This document shows, piece after piece, positions 53,484 through 64,000 of a stretch of 64,000 nt of DNA. Origin of the DNA: Capronia americana (lineage: Eukaryota > Ascomycota > Eurotiomycetes > Chaetothyriales > Herpotrichiellaceae); NCBI GenBank assembly GCA_016110215.1, contig JADWQD010000011.1, forward strand, positions 1,426,001 through 1,490,000. The letters run 5' to 3'. The translations under genes were made by a program, and so were the position numbers. The notes beneath the pieces are model-generated. The model did no database searches and was not told the origin of the DNA. It saw only the letters and a list, made by a program, of their open reading frames with translations. How positions within the stretch are numbered: the stretch's first letter is position 1; the number at the start of each line of letters is the position of its first letter.

Positions 53484-55700
53484 TCAGATCTCAACCGTCA
53501 GGTACAAATCCCCAGTACTCGATTTACTCGGTGTCAATCGAGCTTTGCTGGATGGCGATCGCTGCGGCACTGCGACGTCCACCGTCTTTGTCTCCGGGGA
53601 CGACTCTCCACGGAGAAAAGTGAGCGTCTTCGGAGGCAAAATGCCTTTGTTACCGCTGGACGGATTGTTCCTGAGTTGAGATAGGCTCGAACCTCGAGTC
53701 TTAGATGTGGGTGGGATTGGAAACTCGATGGTCGAGTCGGAATAATATCCATCCGACGAAGTTGTATCTGTTTGCATGAAGCTGGCTTCAGCTCGCACGA
53801 GCTCGTCCCTTCTTGGTCGGCCGGCTGGAACCGTCCTTGGAGCCGGCATCGGAGGCGATGCGAGTCTGGGGCTTGGTCGGAGTTGTGCAGGCCTTTCTGC
53901 TTGCCTCGATACGGCCGCCGAACGCGGTATTTGAGGGTATCTTAAATCCTTGATTGGGCTCTCTTGACCCGGAGCTACTCGTTGCATACTCGTGGAGATG
54001 ATAGGTGTTGGCGGGTTGGCTCGCAGCCCAAGCTGTTTGTTCACCTCTTCCGGTGTCGTGTCTTCTTCAATCTCGGTATATGCAGAGCTGATGGAGTTCG
54101 GTCTCTGCATTGCAGAGACCTCACTTCGCGCTGTCACTCCCCTTTGCGTCATTGGGGGTGATTGAGGTGGATGGGGAGCACTCCGCGGCTGCGTGAGAGG
54201 CTCAACAGGCGGACCGCTGGCCCCTCGGAGGGGTAGTCTTGAAGGGGGATTCTTCCGTAAGACATTTCTGTTCGCGTAGAATGATGATGGAGGTAGCTTG
54301 CGTTCGGCCACGGGAAGCGGTCCTTGTGACGCCATGGGAGACCGAATGCTGCGCGGTGGTGACGCGAAATCGATATTTCCGTTATCATATGTCGGTGTCA
54401 GAGGAATTCGTCCACGAGATGCATTTTGAGGAGGGCTTTCTGGCAATGCTGGCAGTTTCAGATTCGGTGGAGGTCCTCGTGGTCTTTTCGCCACTGGCGG
54501 CTTCTCTAGAATGAATGGCTGATTGTCGACAAGAATCCGCTCGGGCTCTGGTGCCCTGATCTGTGGCTCATCATCAAAATCCGTGGCCTCGCTAACAGGC
54601 CGTTGTGGATATCTCCTGCGGTCCCTTGTGGCCTCAAGATCGAGTGGCGCAGGCCGCAGTGCTGTAATAGGCACGGCAGGCAGTAGTAGAGAGAAACTCT
54701 GCTCGGATGATGCGCTCACGGGCGAGTTTTCGCCCGGTATCTTGGGCGAAACAGCTACGCCGATGTCTTCCGGTCGAATGCTCTTTCGCCAGAAGCTTCT
54801 CCTCTTTTCTTCCATCGGCTGCTGTGCGCCGTAGAAGCGACCGTTCGCATTGGGCACCGCTAGCAATGAGCCAATGTTGTCGAATGTCGGGGAAGCTTCC
54901 TTGGGTGGGCTTTGATAATTCGGGGGAGGTGTCTGCTCTATCACCCTCGAACGCCTCTGGCTTCGACGCCGCTCACGGCGCCGTCGGCGCATCCACAAAG
55001 CAAGCATGAACAGACCAAAAACGATCACCGCCGTAGCGGCCCCACCGACGGCTATTCCGGCTATTTGAGGGGTTGTGAGGCCTCCACTGGAGGAGGCCGT
55101 ACTGGACATAGCACTTGCACCAGATGTTGCTGCAGGTCCCAGAGACATGCCTGAAGAAGAAGAAGGAGCAGCTGCAGACGTCGAAGTCGCGGATGGTGTT
55201 GCTATTATCCAGGTTGGGCTATCCGTAGCCATCACAATCATACTGACATCCTCTGTCGATGTCGGATTGCCGATTGTAGCAGGGAGGTTGTCCATGGTGG
55301 AAGATGCAGAGGTGGCGCTCCCGATGATTGTAGCTGTAATGGTTCGAGCCGTCCGCGGTTGCGCATTTGCTATACCGTCACAGATATTATACACATCCAC
55401 GTCCAGCTGATCTTGTCCTGTACAAGAGGCCACGACGCACTGTACGGACCCTTCTCCGATTGTGAGCCCAGCAATGTTCGGCTGTGTGCACAGGTAGCTG
55501 AGATCTGAGGTATTGGTGCAGGTGGCACCTGGGTAGTTGTGGCCGGCGAAGGATGCAATGCAACTGACTGCGCAACTTGGGACTGTAGAGAGGATGGATT
55601 GCGGAAGGCAGGTATTTGTCGAGGCCTGACGGGCACGGAGCTCGAAGTCATCATGTAGAATCGACGCCGGACTCGGAGAGGACCATGTAGGGTACCGCAT
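53484..55700 (-). CDS. CFEM-domain single-pass membrane protein
   Basis: A 738-codon frame. Residues 31-107 hold eight cysteines in CFEM order (C31, C43, C47, C61, C71, C88, C93, C107), with ATCTN and YLC typical of the domain, which in fungi binds haem or acts at the cell surface. A Ser/Thr/Ala-rich stalk follows, then one membrane span at about 213-237 and a stop-transfer run of arginines, then a 500-residue Pro/Ser-rich cytoplasmic tail ending in repeated TP/SP sites. The frame's first ATG (55700) has no signal peptide behind it, so a short upstream exon carrying one is expected; a stop upstream in the same frame shows that it would need splicing. I could not place that exon. Confidence 0.82.
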   Translation of the reverse strand: MRYPTWSSPSPASILHDDFELRARQASTNTCLPQSILSTVPSCAVSCIASFAGHNYPGATCTNTSDLSYLCTQPNIAGLTIGEGSVQCVVASCTGQDQLDVDVYNICDGIANAQPRTARTITATIIGSATSASSTMDNLPATIGNPTSTEDVSMIVMATDSPTWIIATPSATSTSAAAPSSSSGMSLGPAATSGASAMSSTASSSGGLTTPQIAGIAVGGAATAVIVFGLFMLALWMRRRRRERRRSQRRSRVIEQTPPPNYQSPPKEASPTFDNIGSLLAVPNANGRFYGAQQPMEEKRRSFWRKSIRPEDIGVAVSPKIPGENSPVSASSEQSFSLLLPAVPITALRPAPLDLEATRDRRRYPQRPVSEATDFDDEPQIRAPEPERILVDNQPFILEKPPVAKRPRGPPPNLKLPALPESPPQNASRGRIPLTPTYDNGNIDFASPPRSIRSPMASQGPLPVAERKLPPSSFYANRNVLRKNPPSRLPLRGASGPPVEPLTQPRSAPHPPQSPPMTQRGVTARSEVSAMQRPNSISSAYTEIEEDTTPEEVNKQLGLRANPPTPIISTSMQRVAPGQESPIKDLRYPQIPRSAAVSRQAERPAQLRPSPRLASPPMPAPRTVPAGRPRRDELVRAEASFMQTDTTSSDGYYSDSTIEFPIPPTSKTRGSSLSQLRNNPSSGNKGILPPKTLTFLRGESSPETKTVDVAVPQRSPSSKARLTPSKSSTGDLYLTVEI

Positions 55701-57107
55701 GTCGAGTCGTTGGCCTTTGTCATCGTTGATGGCTCATGCCTTCGAAAGGTCCGTTTGCGGAAATCTTCTGTGAACGGCCACAGCGCGACTAGTTTGCAGG
55801 TAAACAGTGTTGAACAATAGAGAAACAATCTTCAACAGCGACAATACGGGGGAAATTTGCAGCAGATATGCGGCGCGAAGGCAATCTGGGGGTGTTCATC
55901 GTAGGGTTTACACCTTGGCCTTACCTTACCCCTCGAGCAGGGTGGACAGATAATTTTTGTCCCTGAGCAGGACAATCTCGCAGTCGTATGACGATAGCGG
56001 CTTCGATACTGAACCGCGATAGGTCGTATAGCCTGAAACCCGGGAAGCATCATGGTGGTCATGGTCGAATGTGAAGCATTGGATGAAGCGTAGTCGCCGA
56101 ACCAGCGGTTAGGGATTGTCCTAACCGACCGTCAGGAGTCGTCACGTGCGCAAGCCTTACTGTGCGGGCCTCGTCTGCCCGTAGGGCTCAGATGACCAGC
56201 GGTTAGGGAAGACTGGGGCGCGAACGGGCGCTTCCTTGCAGATTGATGATGAACAGGAAGCGGCCTTTCATATTCGTCACCGCTGCAATCTTTCTCGTGT
56301 TGCCCTGTGTACCGAATACTTGAGGAGTTTTGCACCTTGGAGCCCGAATGTTAGGGTTCGGTCCTCCTCTGCGCCGGTTGCGGTTGTCCTGGCGCCCTAC
56401 TGGGCTACTGTATCAACCCCCCCGCCGGATCCGACGATTTTTGTCATCCTGCTTCAGGACAACATTGGCAACGTTTGGTCACCCCAGGACGTTAAGATTG
56501 CAAGTCACTCGATCTAGCCCCAGATGACGCACACCACTGTTGAAAGAAGCTCAACAAGCCGGGATTTCCAGCCTCAAACCAATGCTAAGACTGGATTCGA
56601 GGGGTTCGGATATGCCAGCTCCGAGGAACCCGTTTGGTTTCACCATCATCCGCAAGGCTGTCGGAATTAGTTCAGTCGAGCTCCCCCATGCACGAGAAAA
56701 GGCACAAACATTAGAAATTGATGACTGGGAGGTAAAGGGTAGTCTCATTATGCTGAATTAAGCTGTTTACATCCACACCACGTGCAGCATGCATGTCCTT
56801 GTTGCGCCGAAGTTGGACGGAAGTGCTCCCATCCGTCCAGCAAACGAGTTGTACAATAGCCCATGTCACACCACCCTATCCAGATTCGATTGCCCGTTTG
56901 TGGCCAAGCAAACCTTTTGCTCTGCCAACCGTGGAGGCCGATCTGATGCTCAATCTGTTATGGTGGGCGTGCCGTGGAAGGTTTACATGTATCATGCTCT
57001 GAGAATCACAAGCAATGGGGATATCAAGAGTTTGACAAGGTTGGGTCGGTCCTTGCAAGAAGCTGGTGGATCGCGGCGGGCGTTGGGAGGCTTGCGGTGC
57101 TCATCGC
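55701..57107. other. Gene-poor interval, 1.4 kb
   Basis: It likely holds the unlocated first exon and promoter of the CFEM gene (left) and the 3' flank of PMP3 (right). No other coding frame, repeat or RNA is convincing. Confidence 0.4.
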
Positions 57108-57418
57108 TTAATACTTGAGGATAATGTAGCTGTTCGATCGGTTAGCATGCATTCGGCGCGTATCTGTAAGATTGGCATGGTGCGCCTGAACGTACAGCGC
57201 GTGGATGATGCCCGGAATGTAACCCAGGATCGTAAGCAGGATGTTGATGAAGAAATCGGCATTGCAACCTCTCTCAAGGAAGACACCCAGAGGAGGGAGG
57301 ACGATGGCAAGAATGATCTTGCAGATGTCGCTGTAAAGCGCAGTGTCAGCACTGCGGGCGCACAGCGCGGAAGGGGACGGAAGGCGCAAGCAATCACTTA
57401 CGATGCGGTGAACGGCAT
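57108..57418 (-). CDS. PMP3: Pmp3 plasma membrane proteolipid
   Basis: Three minus-strand exons, 57418-57402, 57330-57196 and 57129-57108, give 57 residues. The first exon has only 17 coding bases and the last 22. The spliced protein starts MPFTASDICKIILAIVLPPLGVFLERGC and ends with GYIPGIIHALYIILKY. It has two membrane spans joined by a short polar loop, exactly the Pmp3/UPF0057 pattern and length (55-60 residues). Such proteins sit in the plasma membrane and affect membrane potential and cation tolerance. Without splicing, the last exon is missed and a false tail appears. Confidence 0.95.
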
Positions 57419-58800
57419 GTTGACGGTGTTGTGGTGGTGACGGATTATAAATTGACTCGTGAAGAAACTGATTCAGTTGCGAGGGAATCTCTAGAATGAA
57501 GCGATGGTCGATGGGAAAACAGAATGTGGTGAGAGGGAAAACAGAAGGCAGGAAGATTGCGCGACGGGAGATACAGCGGGCCTATTTAGATCATGAGCCT
57601 GTCACCTGTAGGATGGCTGGGGCGGATGCAGTCACCCACTGACCAACCCGCAGTCCTGCGTCCAGATTACGAACAATCCTGCCAGCATCTTGGCCGCTAA
57701 TTTTGTCTAACCTGGACTTTCTGGGCACGGTGCAAGGAATGGAGGCGCCTAGGAGGACACGATCGAGCCACATGACGTCGTGTTTCGGCGTGCTTCGCCA
57801 GGCCCTCTTCAGCAAACCCGGACTCAATCTCTCAGGGTGTCTGCTATTCACAGCCTGGAACGCCACAGCGGTCCCCAGAGTGACGCACGCTGACGAATCA
57901 AGGCATCACTCAGAAAATTAAGCATTGTGCCTCGTCAGCTGCACCGCCACATAATGTGGCTTGACGCTCTACGATCTCCACGTCCGCAGTCCGGCTTTTA
58001 CCTGTTGGTCAATTCCGCCGGCTGGCCTCCGCGATATCCGTGCTCGTCGAGCCTTTCGACGTGGCGCACACGAAGTTCAAATGAAGATGCAGCAGCGACT
58101 GACGAAACATCTATTTGCCGTCATAGTCGTCCTCGATATCTCGTACTTGTAGTGCATCCTAGAGGAGCAGTCAGCAGGCAGAAAGGCCTCCTTGTTATTC
58201 GGCCCCTCACCTTTGCATGGACTTGCTACTCTTCGACATTGATGAGGCCCATCGCCGGATAGGTACCCAGGCATGGACATATTGCGTCATACTCAATGAA
58301 ATAAAACTGTTCCCTACGGAATGGGCGCGAGTACATGAAGAAACACGGCCTCGTCGCCGAATGCTTTCGAGCTAGCTGGCCCTAAGTGGCACCAGAAATG
58401 ATCGCGTGTTCGGGCCACTCGGCTGGCACACTAATTTGGCCATTTCATATCCCGTCTAGAGCGGCACAGAAGGACCATGCTCCCTCAGATGTGCTGAAAT
58501 CGCTCACCAATCCTTCGAGGAGACTCACTCAGCAGGAACATATCCTCTCCAAAAGACTGTGGCGCTAACCACAGTTTAGCCGAGAGGCCAGAAGCGAGCC
58601 AACTACGTTTCTCCCATCGCAGATCTCTCGTGGTTCCCTAATCCTCCTCCCCGACCCAAGTCGAGTGCGCCGTGCTTTTCCTCGTCCTTCCGATACGAGG
58701 TGAAACAGGATGCTGGGTGCGATCATGCGTTGGACCTCATCAAGCAAGTCTGAGCTCCTCTTGTATGACTGACACCTATCCACTTCATCCACAGTAAGCA
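57419..58800. other. Intergenic region, 1.4 kb
   Basis: Divergent interval between PMP3 and the small uncharacterised gene, holding both promoters. Frames on both strands look like chance. No repeat is seen. Confidence 0.4.
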
Positions 58801-59463
58801 ATGGCACCCACAAGTCCGACTTCCACGAAGCCTCACTTCCTACGCGCCTTATCCTCTCCCTCCGCGAAGCTCACAAAGGACAAGCCTCGACTCTACATTG
58901 CACTTTATCCCCGCGGAGGCTCTTCAACGACGTCTTCTTTCCGCAATGTCTCCAGCTGTGACTCGTATCACTGGGCTCTCGTAGTCGGCCCTCAAACGGC
59001 CTGGCGATCAGACGGGGGGACGCGGTTCCATGTGGCCCACCTCGACGAGAACTCGGACGGGTATCTCTACGAGGAGCAAGACATCCCTTTGAACATTGTG
59101 GCGCAGAAATGCCTAGTCCGTGTCGCAGTCTGCAAAGTCACGGACGAAGCGCGCCTGCAGTCCATTCTGCGGGACACACCTATCCGGGGAGATGACTCGG
59201 CATTCAATTGCCTCACATGGGTGCGGGAAGCGTTTCGCAAACTCCACGATGACGGCAAGGCGGTCAAGACGTATCTCAAATCGGACGATTGGGACGATGT
59301 GGAAAAATGCGCCAGGAAATACTGCAAGCGAAAAAGAGACGCCGGCCGGTTTCAAGAGGGTGCTACTGTCAACAATAATAACAACAATGGGGGAGCCACG
59401 AATTGGGATGTGAAAAAGATCAGCACGTTCAACTTCTGGGAGAACCGCGAAACTACAAGTTGA
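58801..59463 (+). CDS. Small uncharacterised fungal family protein, copy 2
   Basis: Single exon for 220 residues, a paralogue of the gene at 44397-45001. Shared blocks are RLYIALYPRGGSS, SYHWALVVGP, a TRFHVAH strand, SILRDTPIRGDDSAFNCLTWVREAFRKL and KYCKRKRDAGRF. This copy has a 30-residue N-terminal extension rich in Ser and Thr and a run of six Asn near residue 194. The conserved His (YHW) and Cys (NCLTW) are the best candidates for functional residues. Here the position of copy 1's intron (between T and YHW) is filled by continuous coding sequence. Function unknown; no signal peptide or membrane span. Confidence 0.82.
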   Translation: MAPTSPTSTKPHFLRALSSPSAKLTKDKPRLYIALYPRGGSSTTSSFRNVSSCDSYHWALVVGPQTAWRSDGGTRFHVAHLDENSDGYLYEEQDIPLNIVAQKCLVRVAVCKVTDEARLQSILRDTPIRGDDSAFNCLTWVREAFRKLHDDGKAVKTYLKSDDWDDVEKCARKYCKRKRDAGRFQEGATVNNNNNNGGATNWDVKKISTFNFWENRETTS

Positions 59464-59537
59464 GCGTATGCGGTGATCGAAGACGGCAGTGCACGGCTGG
59501 GTAATGGTATTTTCATGAAGTACATACAAGTGCAATG

Positions 59538-60520
59538 TTAAGATGTGAGTGCTAATGACTTTCGCTCTGTGCTCAGTTTGTGCATTTCTGTAACCCGTGC
59601 AATGAATTTCTCGGGTAAGCCCAGACAGCTCTTGCCTTGACCAGCGACGCGATTCTGACTGCACTCGAGATATCGGGCCCGGAACTCATTCCACAGAGCG
59701 CTGTCTGGGGATTGTGCGCTAATTGAAGGGCGGGGGAAGTATGGGTCGTTCCTCAAGAACACACAAGCGGCTTGTTCGATGCCGGCGCCGTCCATGGTCA
59801 GCGGCTTGCAGCAGTCAAAGTCCAGGACCCATAGGGAGTGAGTTCCGAAGAAGCTGTGCGTATATCTCTCACGAGCCATTTCTGTTTCCGATTGAACGCC
59901 TCCTAGCACAAACTCGATGTCGTTGGCGTCGATCTTCGCAGTCCAGTGCATCGCCGCGAGCATCTCAGCCATCGCTCGTGCGTACTCCAAAACTGGAAGC
60001 TTGAGTTCTTCTGCCTGGTTGAGATGCAAGGGATAGTTGCGCAGCGAGAAGAAGTTTCGTCCTCTTCGGGCCTCGTTCTGGATCTTTCGCCGGCCCAGGT
60101 ACGCGCGTACCAAGCAGTCTCGGTCGGCGTCGTTGGCCTTGATCGTCGCAATTGATGCGGGGGGACAGTACCGGTCGATGAGACGATGCCTCACCTCCTG
60201 CGGCAGGGGAGGTATGCGTTCGGCGCAGAGCACGTTACAGGCAGTGTAGCCGGTGGGAAATCTGGTGAGATTCATGGCCCACCAGCCGTCGTCGCTGTTG
60301 ACGAAATTCGGCCATCGCGGCACGCACACACTGACCTCCTGTAAGGCAGTCTCGAGTATGAGTTTGTGCATGTTGTAGTCGTTGATGAGAGACCGCCCCG
60401 GGCCGCCATCCTCTCTTTTCATCGCCATCGTGCCTCCTTCGGCTGCCCATACAGATCCACAGAAACCCTGGCCTCTGCGACGGAACTGGGTAGAGGGGTA
60501 TTCTTGCCGAATGACGGATT
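59538..60520 (-). CDS. DUF3669-type protein, 5' end unresolved
   Basis: The frame from the ATG at 60428 gives 296 residues, but similarity continues upstream in frame as QFRRRGQGFCGSVWAAE, the usual opening of these proteins (kinase-like glycine loop), up to a probable acceptor at about 60520. An in-frame stop lies further upstream, so a first exon must exist; a short ATG-containing piece near 60642 does not join in phase. The C-terminal part has RIPPLPQEVRHRLIDRYCP and HSFFGTHSLWVLDFDCCKPL, hallmarks of the fungal DUF3669 family, which looks like a degenerate kinase fold with a histidine/aspartate loop. Function unknown. It is convergent with the small paralogue to its left (74 bp between stops). 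Confidence 0.8.
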
Positions 60521-61044
60521 CTATGATTAATGAAGTGTAGCTGTCATACAGTTATTAGGGAAATACTGATGTATATTAACACCTTGATTATGGTTGCTAG
60601 AATAAGAATGTCTCTATCGAGCGGGACGGATGGCATCGCCATTATAAGCACCCACTGAGTCAATCTGAGGATGTTAGATCCAACAGCGCTGAGATGAAGC
60701 TGCCTGTGGTTCAACAGCGTGGGAGGTTTGGTTAGTAGGCTTGATTGGCTTCCACGATTTCTGGAAAGGTTATTAATGGAAGTTTTTGAAAGAGCTATGA
60801 GCCTGCAAGTATCACCTCGACCTCATGCCCCTGCCAAGCATCTACGCCAAATCAGGCAACTGCGGCGAATTCTGCACCTCCGCAAACGCACAAACCCAAC
60901 TTTTTTGATTCCATTGTCAATTGGCAGGTCGCAACACACCCACCATCAAAGGCGCAGGATATCAACTTCTTTGCGACCTTTTCTTCCCTCCTCATTCCTT
61001 GCTTACCTATTTTCCCTCCAAATCCTAAATCTCATAACTTCACA
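60521..61044. other. Intergenic region, about 520 bp
   Basis: Divergent interval holding the unlocated first exon of the DUF3669-type gene and the promoter of the eL22 gene. The stretch just before 61045 is pyrimidine-rich, as is common ahead of ribosomal protein genes in moulds. Confidence 0.45.
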
Positions 61045-61855
61045 ATGTCCGCCGTCAAGGTAAGCATCGCTCTTTCCTCTCTGGGCCGTCCATCCAAAGC
61101 GAACCGAACCGAACCGAACGGAATGGCTTTGCTGGCAATGAGCTCCCCCGTCTGTTCGTCTCATTTCCGCGACTCGACTCGACGGGGCACATGCATGCAG
61201 TAGGCTAAGGTTCTCGTTCTTTCGGCGGAGGATAGGCTCGCGGGACTGCGCAAAAGGCCACTGGCACCTCTAAGGGTGGGAAGGCTGCGAAGGGCGCGAA
61301 GGTCACGAACAAGGTACGAATGCATATCCACATACTCTTATCAGTCTGCTCCTGCAACGCAACAGATTTGAGCACAAAAGCTGACCCGCGATCACAGTAC
61401 ACGATCAACTGCTCCCAACCCGTCAGCGACAAGATCTTCGACCTCGGCGCGTTCGAGAAGTTCCTGCACGATCGCATCAAGGTCGAAGGCCGCACGGGTA
61501 ATCTCGGCGACAATGTCGACATCAAGCAGGTCGGGGATGGCAAGATCGAGGTCGTCACCCATATCCCGTTTTCGGGCCGCTATTTGAAGTACTTGTGAGT
61601 GGTGGTCCCGGTCAATCAATACCCCAATACCCCTTTTGCGAAGGAAATCAAATATATCTGGTTCTGTGGCGTGATGTGGCGTGAGAGTGACTGACTAACA
61701 CGATCCGTCTGTTCGTGCGATTTTCTAGGACCAAGAAATTCCTCAAGAAACAGCAACTCCGAGATTGGTTGCGCGTGGTCTCCACCTCGAAAGGCGTCTA
61801 CGAACTGCGGTTCTTCAACGTCGTCAACGAGGAGGGTGACGAGGATGAGGATTAG
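61045..61855 (+). CDS. RPL22: Ribosomal protein eL22 (60S subunit)
   Basis: Four exons, 61045-61059, 61257-61313, 61398-61594 and 61729-61855, for 131 residues. The first exon encodes only MSAVK and is followed by a 197-bp intron, a common arrangement for ribosomal protein genes. The lysine-rich N-terminus (GTSKGGKAAKGAKVTNK) leads into YTINCSQPVSDKIFDLGAFEKFLHDRIKVEGRTGNLGD, IPFSGRYLKYL and the conserved RDWLRVVSTSKGVYELRFFNV, ending in an acidic NEEGDEDED tail typical of eL22. The protein is a non-essential part of the large subunit near the exit tunnel. Intron 1 has a short CCGAA run at about 61101-61118. Confidence 0.96.
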
Positions 61856-63227
61856 ACGTGCGGTGAGCAGATGCCATGCCATGAAGACGACAGGCACGGC
61901 TGAGAGGTATGTGGAAGGGGAGTGGAGAGCGGGATGCCGAATTGTGTCCGCGAAGATTGTGGCCCTGAGACAGCACAGGCACGAAACGGGACGACACGAC
62001 ACGACGGGTCGCTCGACAGGGAAGGAACGGAAAACGAACGCATGCGTGCGTGCATGCGTGTCTCTTCGACGTCTTGTCCGCTCCACGAGGTCTTCCCTGG
62101 CACGAGGAGTCCTGCTTCCGCTTGCTTGGTCCTCTCTCGGGTCGAGACGGTCAATGGACTTCCGGGATCGAGGTCCTGAAAGTTCCAACTCTGAACTTCC
62201 AGATGTGTGAAGGTCGGCATAGAGATCAGTCTGATCTATCAGTCCAAAGTAGGCAAGGCATGCAGAAATCAAACAACCATGAGAAGCCATCATGATCGCG
62301 TCCGTCCGTCCGTCCATCCGACGAAGTCCGAAGTCCTTTTATACCCATTCCTCTGCCAGTTTCTCTGCGTGCATAGCTTGTGATTCGCGAAGATGCCTCT
62401 GCCCATTATGAATCAGTTCAGGCTCGCCGCGAAATGAAAGGTTGCTCAACATGGCAACTCTGTACAATCTCTACCACATCCAAATCTCTGATCGCGGCAC
62501 CCATTCGAGACGGCTGTGCCGGGGGTGGGCAAACAGATACAGGCACAGACATCCTAAGTACTACCACCTCGTACCGTGTTTCAATGTATTACTCTTCATG
62601 TCCTCCCTCGTTCCTACCCGTGCCGCAAGCTCACTGCTCACTGCTCGAGAGACCTTAGATGTACAGTACCAGTGCCAGTCCGCGATCATGCAAGCAAGTC
62701 GACTCCCCTTCCCTCGGTCCACACGAGAAGCACGTCGATCCTGGCGTCAGTACGGTACGGTATGGTCCTCTTTCTCCTTCTGTATGTACCTAGTGTACTG
62801 CCCTGTAGTTGTATCTTGTCTCTGGGGCGAACGGTAGGGTAAAATTATTTATATATCTACGTTATCTACTCTGTAGGCTGGTCAACCCGGTTAAGTGTGT
62901 AGGGGATGAGAAGCTGGAAGGGAGGCTCTTGCAAGACGAGACTTGGATTGAGTGGTCTAGTTATTTTAAACATCAATTGTTCGATGGGAAGGGTGCGCCG
63001 AGCTGAAGCTCATCCCTCGACTTCATGAGGTCAAAAAAGAAGATCTGCATTGGCAAGCCAGTGTCGCTGTCTTGACTCTTGGTGGGCCACGTTTGATCAT
63101 TATTTTTTGTTGCATTAGATGGAAATGTTACTCCCTCCGCTGTGAGGTTGCGTCCCACGTTGCTGTGGATCTGGTGAGACTTCCTCGATTTGCTGTTGGG
63201 AGATGGTGATGTCGAGCCGTCTCCCGG
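61856..63227. other. Intergenic region, 1.4 kb
   Basis: Between the 3' ends of eL22 and the Bmt6-like gene (convergent). A GTCC/GTCCATCC run lies at about 62301-62320. No gene or RNA is recognised. Confidence 0.4.
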
Positions 63228-64000
63228 TCAAACTCGTTGATACAAATGTATCTGGTACCTCATGTTCTCCAGCTCGATCGGATACTTCAGTAACTGCTGG
63301 TTCAACCGAAACCATCTCGAATCATCACTCACGACTTTCTTCCACTTACTGTTATCACCATCACAAGCCACTTCCAGCAGGGTATGGTCAAGAAGCCACT
63401 TCATCGGATACTCTTTGGTCTTCAAATCGTCTCCCTTACCGAGCTTGACTTCAGAATAGCTCCCGGGGCTGTCCACGACAAGTAACCAAGAGCCCGAAGA
63501 CATGGACTCCGTAAGCGCCAGGAGGAACGCCGTCGCTCGCGTAATGGAAGTTGAGAAGAGTTCATTTAGCGTGAACATAATCGTGCAGAGATGCACGTCC
63601 TGCAGCATGATCGCTAAATCCGCCTCGTCTATGGCAAGGATATCATGCCGCGAAAAGCGGACGTCAAAGGCATCGGGTGAGACGAATGCTTTATTCGCCA
63701 TCTTCGCGCTCTCACTTGCATAGGCGGACAATTCGGGCGGCGCGCAGAATGCATTCGCAAGGCTTTGCAGGCAAGTCGACCAGTCTGCGATATCGACGAC
63801 GTGGACGTTCATCGTGGCCAGTGGTGGGAGGATCGTTCGTGCTGCAGCCGCGCATGCAGCCACTTCCGCCCCTCCGCCACCTCCAATGCAAACCACTCTA
63901 CAAGCGCTTGTAAGTGAATGTGGCTCGCCTGACGATAATGATGACTTTGGACTCGATGGCGATGCAACTATGTCAATCCGGGCTGGTTCACGGAGTTTGC
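63228..64000 (-). CDS. BMT6: Bmt6-like 25S rRNA uridine methyltransferase, 5' end outside the window
   Basis: The frame stays open from the stop at 63228 to the right edge, so the N-terminus is missing. It holds the SAM-binding loop VVCIGGGGGAEVAA, then NVHVVDIADWSTCLQSL (motif II with the acidic ribose-binding residue), RHDILAIDEADLAIM and ATAFLLALTESMSSGSWLLVVDSPGSYSEV, and ends with SRWFRLNQQLLKYPIELENMRYQIHLYQR. This C-terminal block is characteristic of the fungal Bmt6 group, which makes m3U in the large-subunit rRNA (position 2843 in yeast). The linker ahead of the SAM loop is Ser/Pro-rich. No stop or frameshift is seen within the part present. Confidence 0.85.
   Translation of the reverse strand, partial: KLREPARIDIVASPSSPKSSLSSGEPHSLTSACRVVCIGGGGGAEVAACAAAARTILPPLATMNVHVVDIADWSTCLQSLANAFCAPPELSAYASESAKMANKAFVSPDAFDVRFSRHDILAIDEADLAIMLQDVHLCTIMFTLNELFSTSITRATAFLLALTESMSSGSWLLVVDSPGSYSEVKLGKGDDLKTKEYPMKWLLDHTLLEVACDGDNSKWKKVVSDDSRWFRLNQQLLKYPIELENMRYQIHLYQRV

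Noticed and set aside
60590..60642. A short ATG piece (MAMPSVPLDRD) as first exon of the DUF3669-type gene
   Set aside because: Its donor (GTGTTA) does not join in phase to either possible acceptor near 60520-60540.
1..64000. tRNA genes, CRISPR arrays, rRNA or complete transposons
   Set aside because: I looked for B-box-like words, regular repeat-spacer patterns, transposase motifs and terminal repeats by eye and found none that could be supported.

Overview
The window is nuclear DNA of a filamentous ascomycete (Pezizomycotina). Supporting signs are many short spliceosomal introns (about 45-190 bp, GT...AG), a Zn2Cys6 regulator, a HET-domain gene, a CFEM protein, a fungal-type rhodopsin-like membrane protein and other families confined to moulds. 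The gene content and the abundance of flavin monooxygenases fit Eurotiomycetes, perhaps Chaetothyriales (black yeasts), but this placement is a guess. About 32 genes or gene relics are supported. Exon coordinates were worked out by hand from splice signals and reading-frame continuity. No tRNA, rRNA, CRISPR array or intact transposon was seen.

Left part (1-13.2 kb): the 3' part of an AIM9-like phosphotransferase gene, then a compact metabolic neighbourhood. It holds a Zn2Cys6 regulator, an NmrA-like protein, a D-amino-acid-oxidase-like enzyme, a second DAO-fold FAD oxidoreductase, an intronless Baeyer-Villiger-type monooxygenase and an aldehyde dehydrogenase. This looks like an undescribed catabolic gene cluster with its own regulator.

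Middle part (13.7-33.4 kb): mostly housekeeping genes. They are an uncharacterised protein, a short Noc4-like ribosome-biogenesis protein, ATP synthase subunit 4, the TPR subunit of TFIIIC, glutathione-dependent formaldehyde dehydrogenase, a glycerophosphodiester phosphodiesterase, gamma-tubulin and an AN1 zinc-finger protein. A truncated kinase-like fragment lies between Noc4 and ATP4.

Variable part (33.4-47.2 kb): repeats, a HET-domain gene broken by one in-frame stop, a seven-exon rhodopsin-like membrane protein, a long gene-poor stretch, an eight-exon flavin monooxygenase with a 14-bp microexon, a small uncharacterised gene with a paralogue 14 kb away, a phosphotransferase, and a decayed protein-kinase pseudogene.

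Right part (47.9-64 kb): CDC14 phosphatase, Pcc1 (KEOPS), an uncharacterised 621-residue protein, a CFEM membrane protein, Pmp3, the second copy of the small paralogous family, a DUF3669-type protein, ribosomal protein eL22 and a Bmt6-like rRNA methyltransferase that runs off the right edge.
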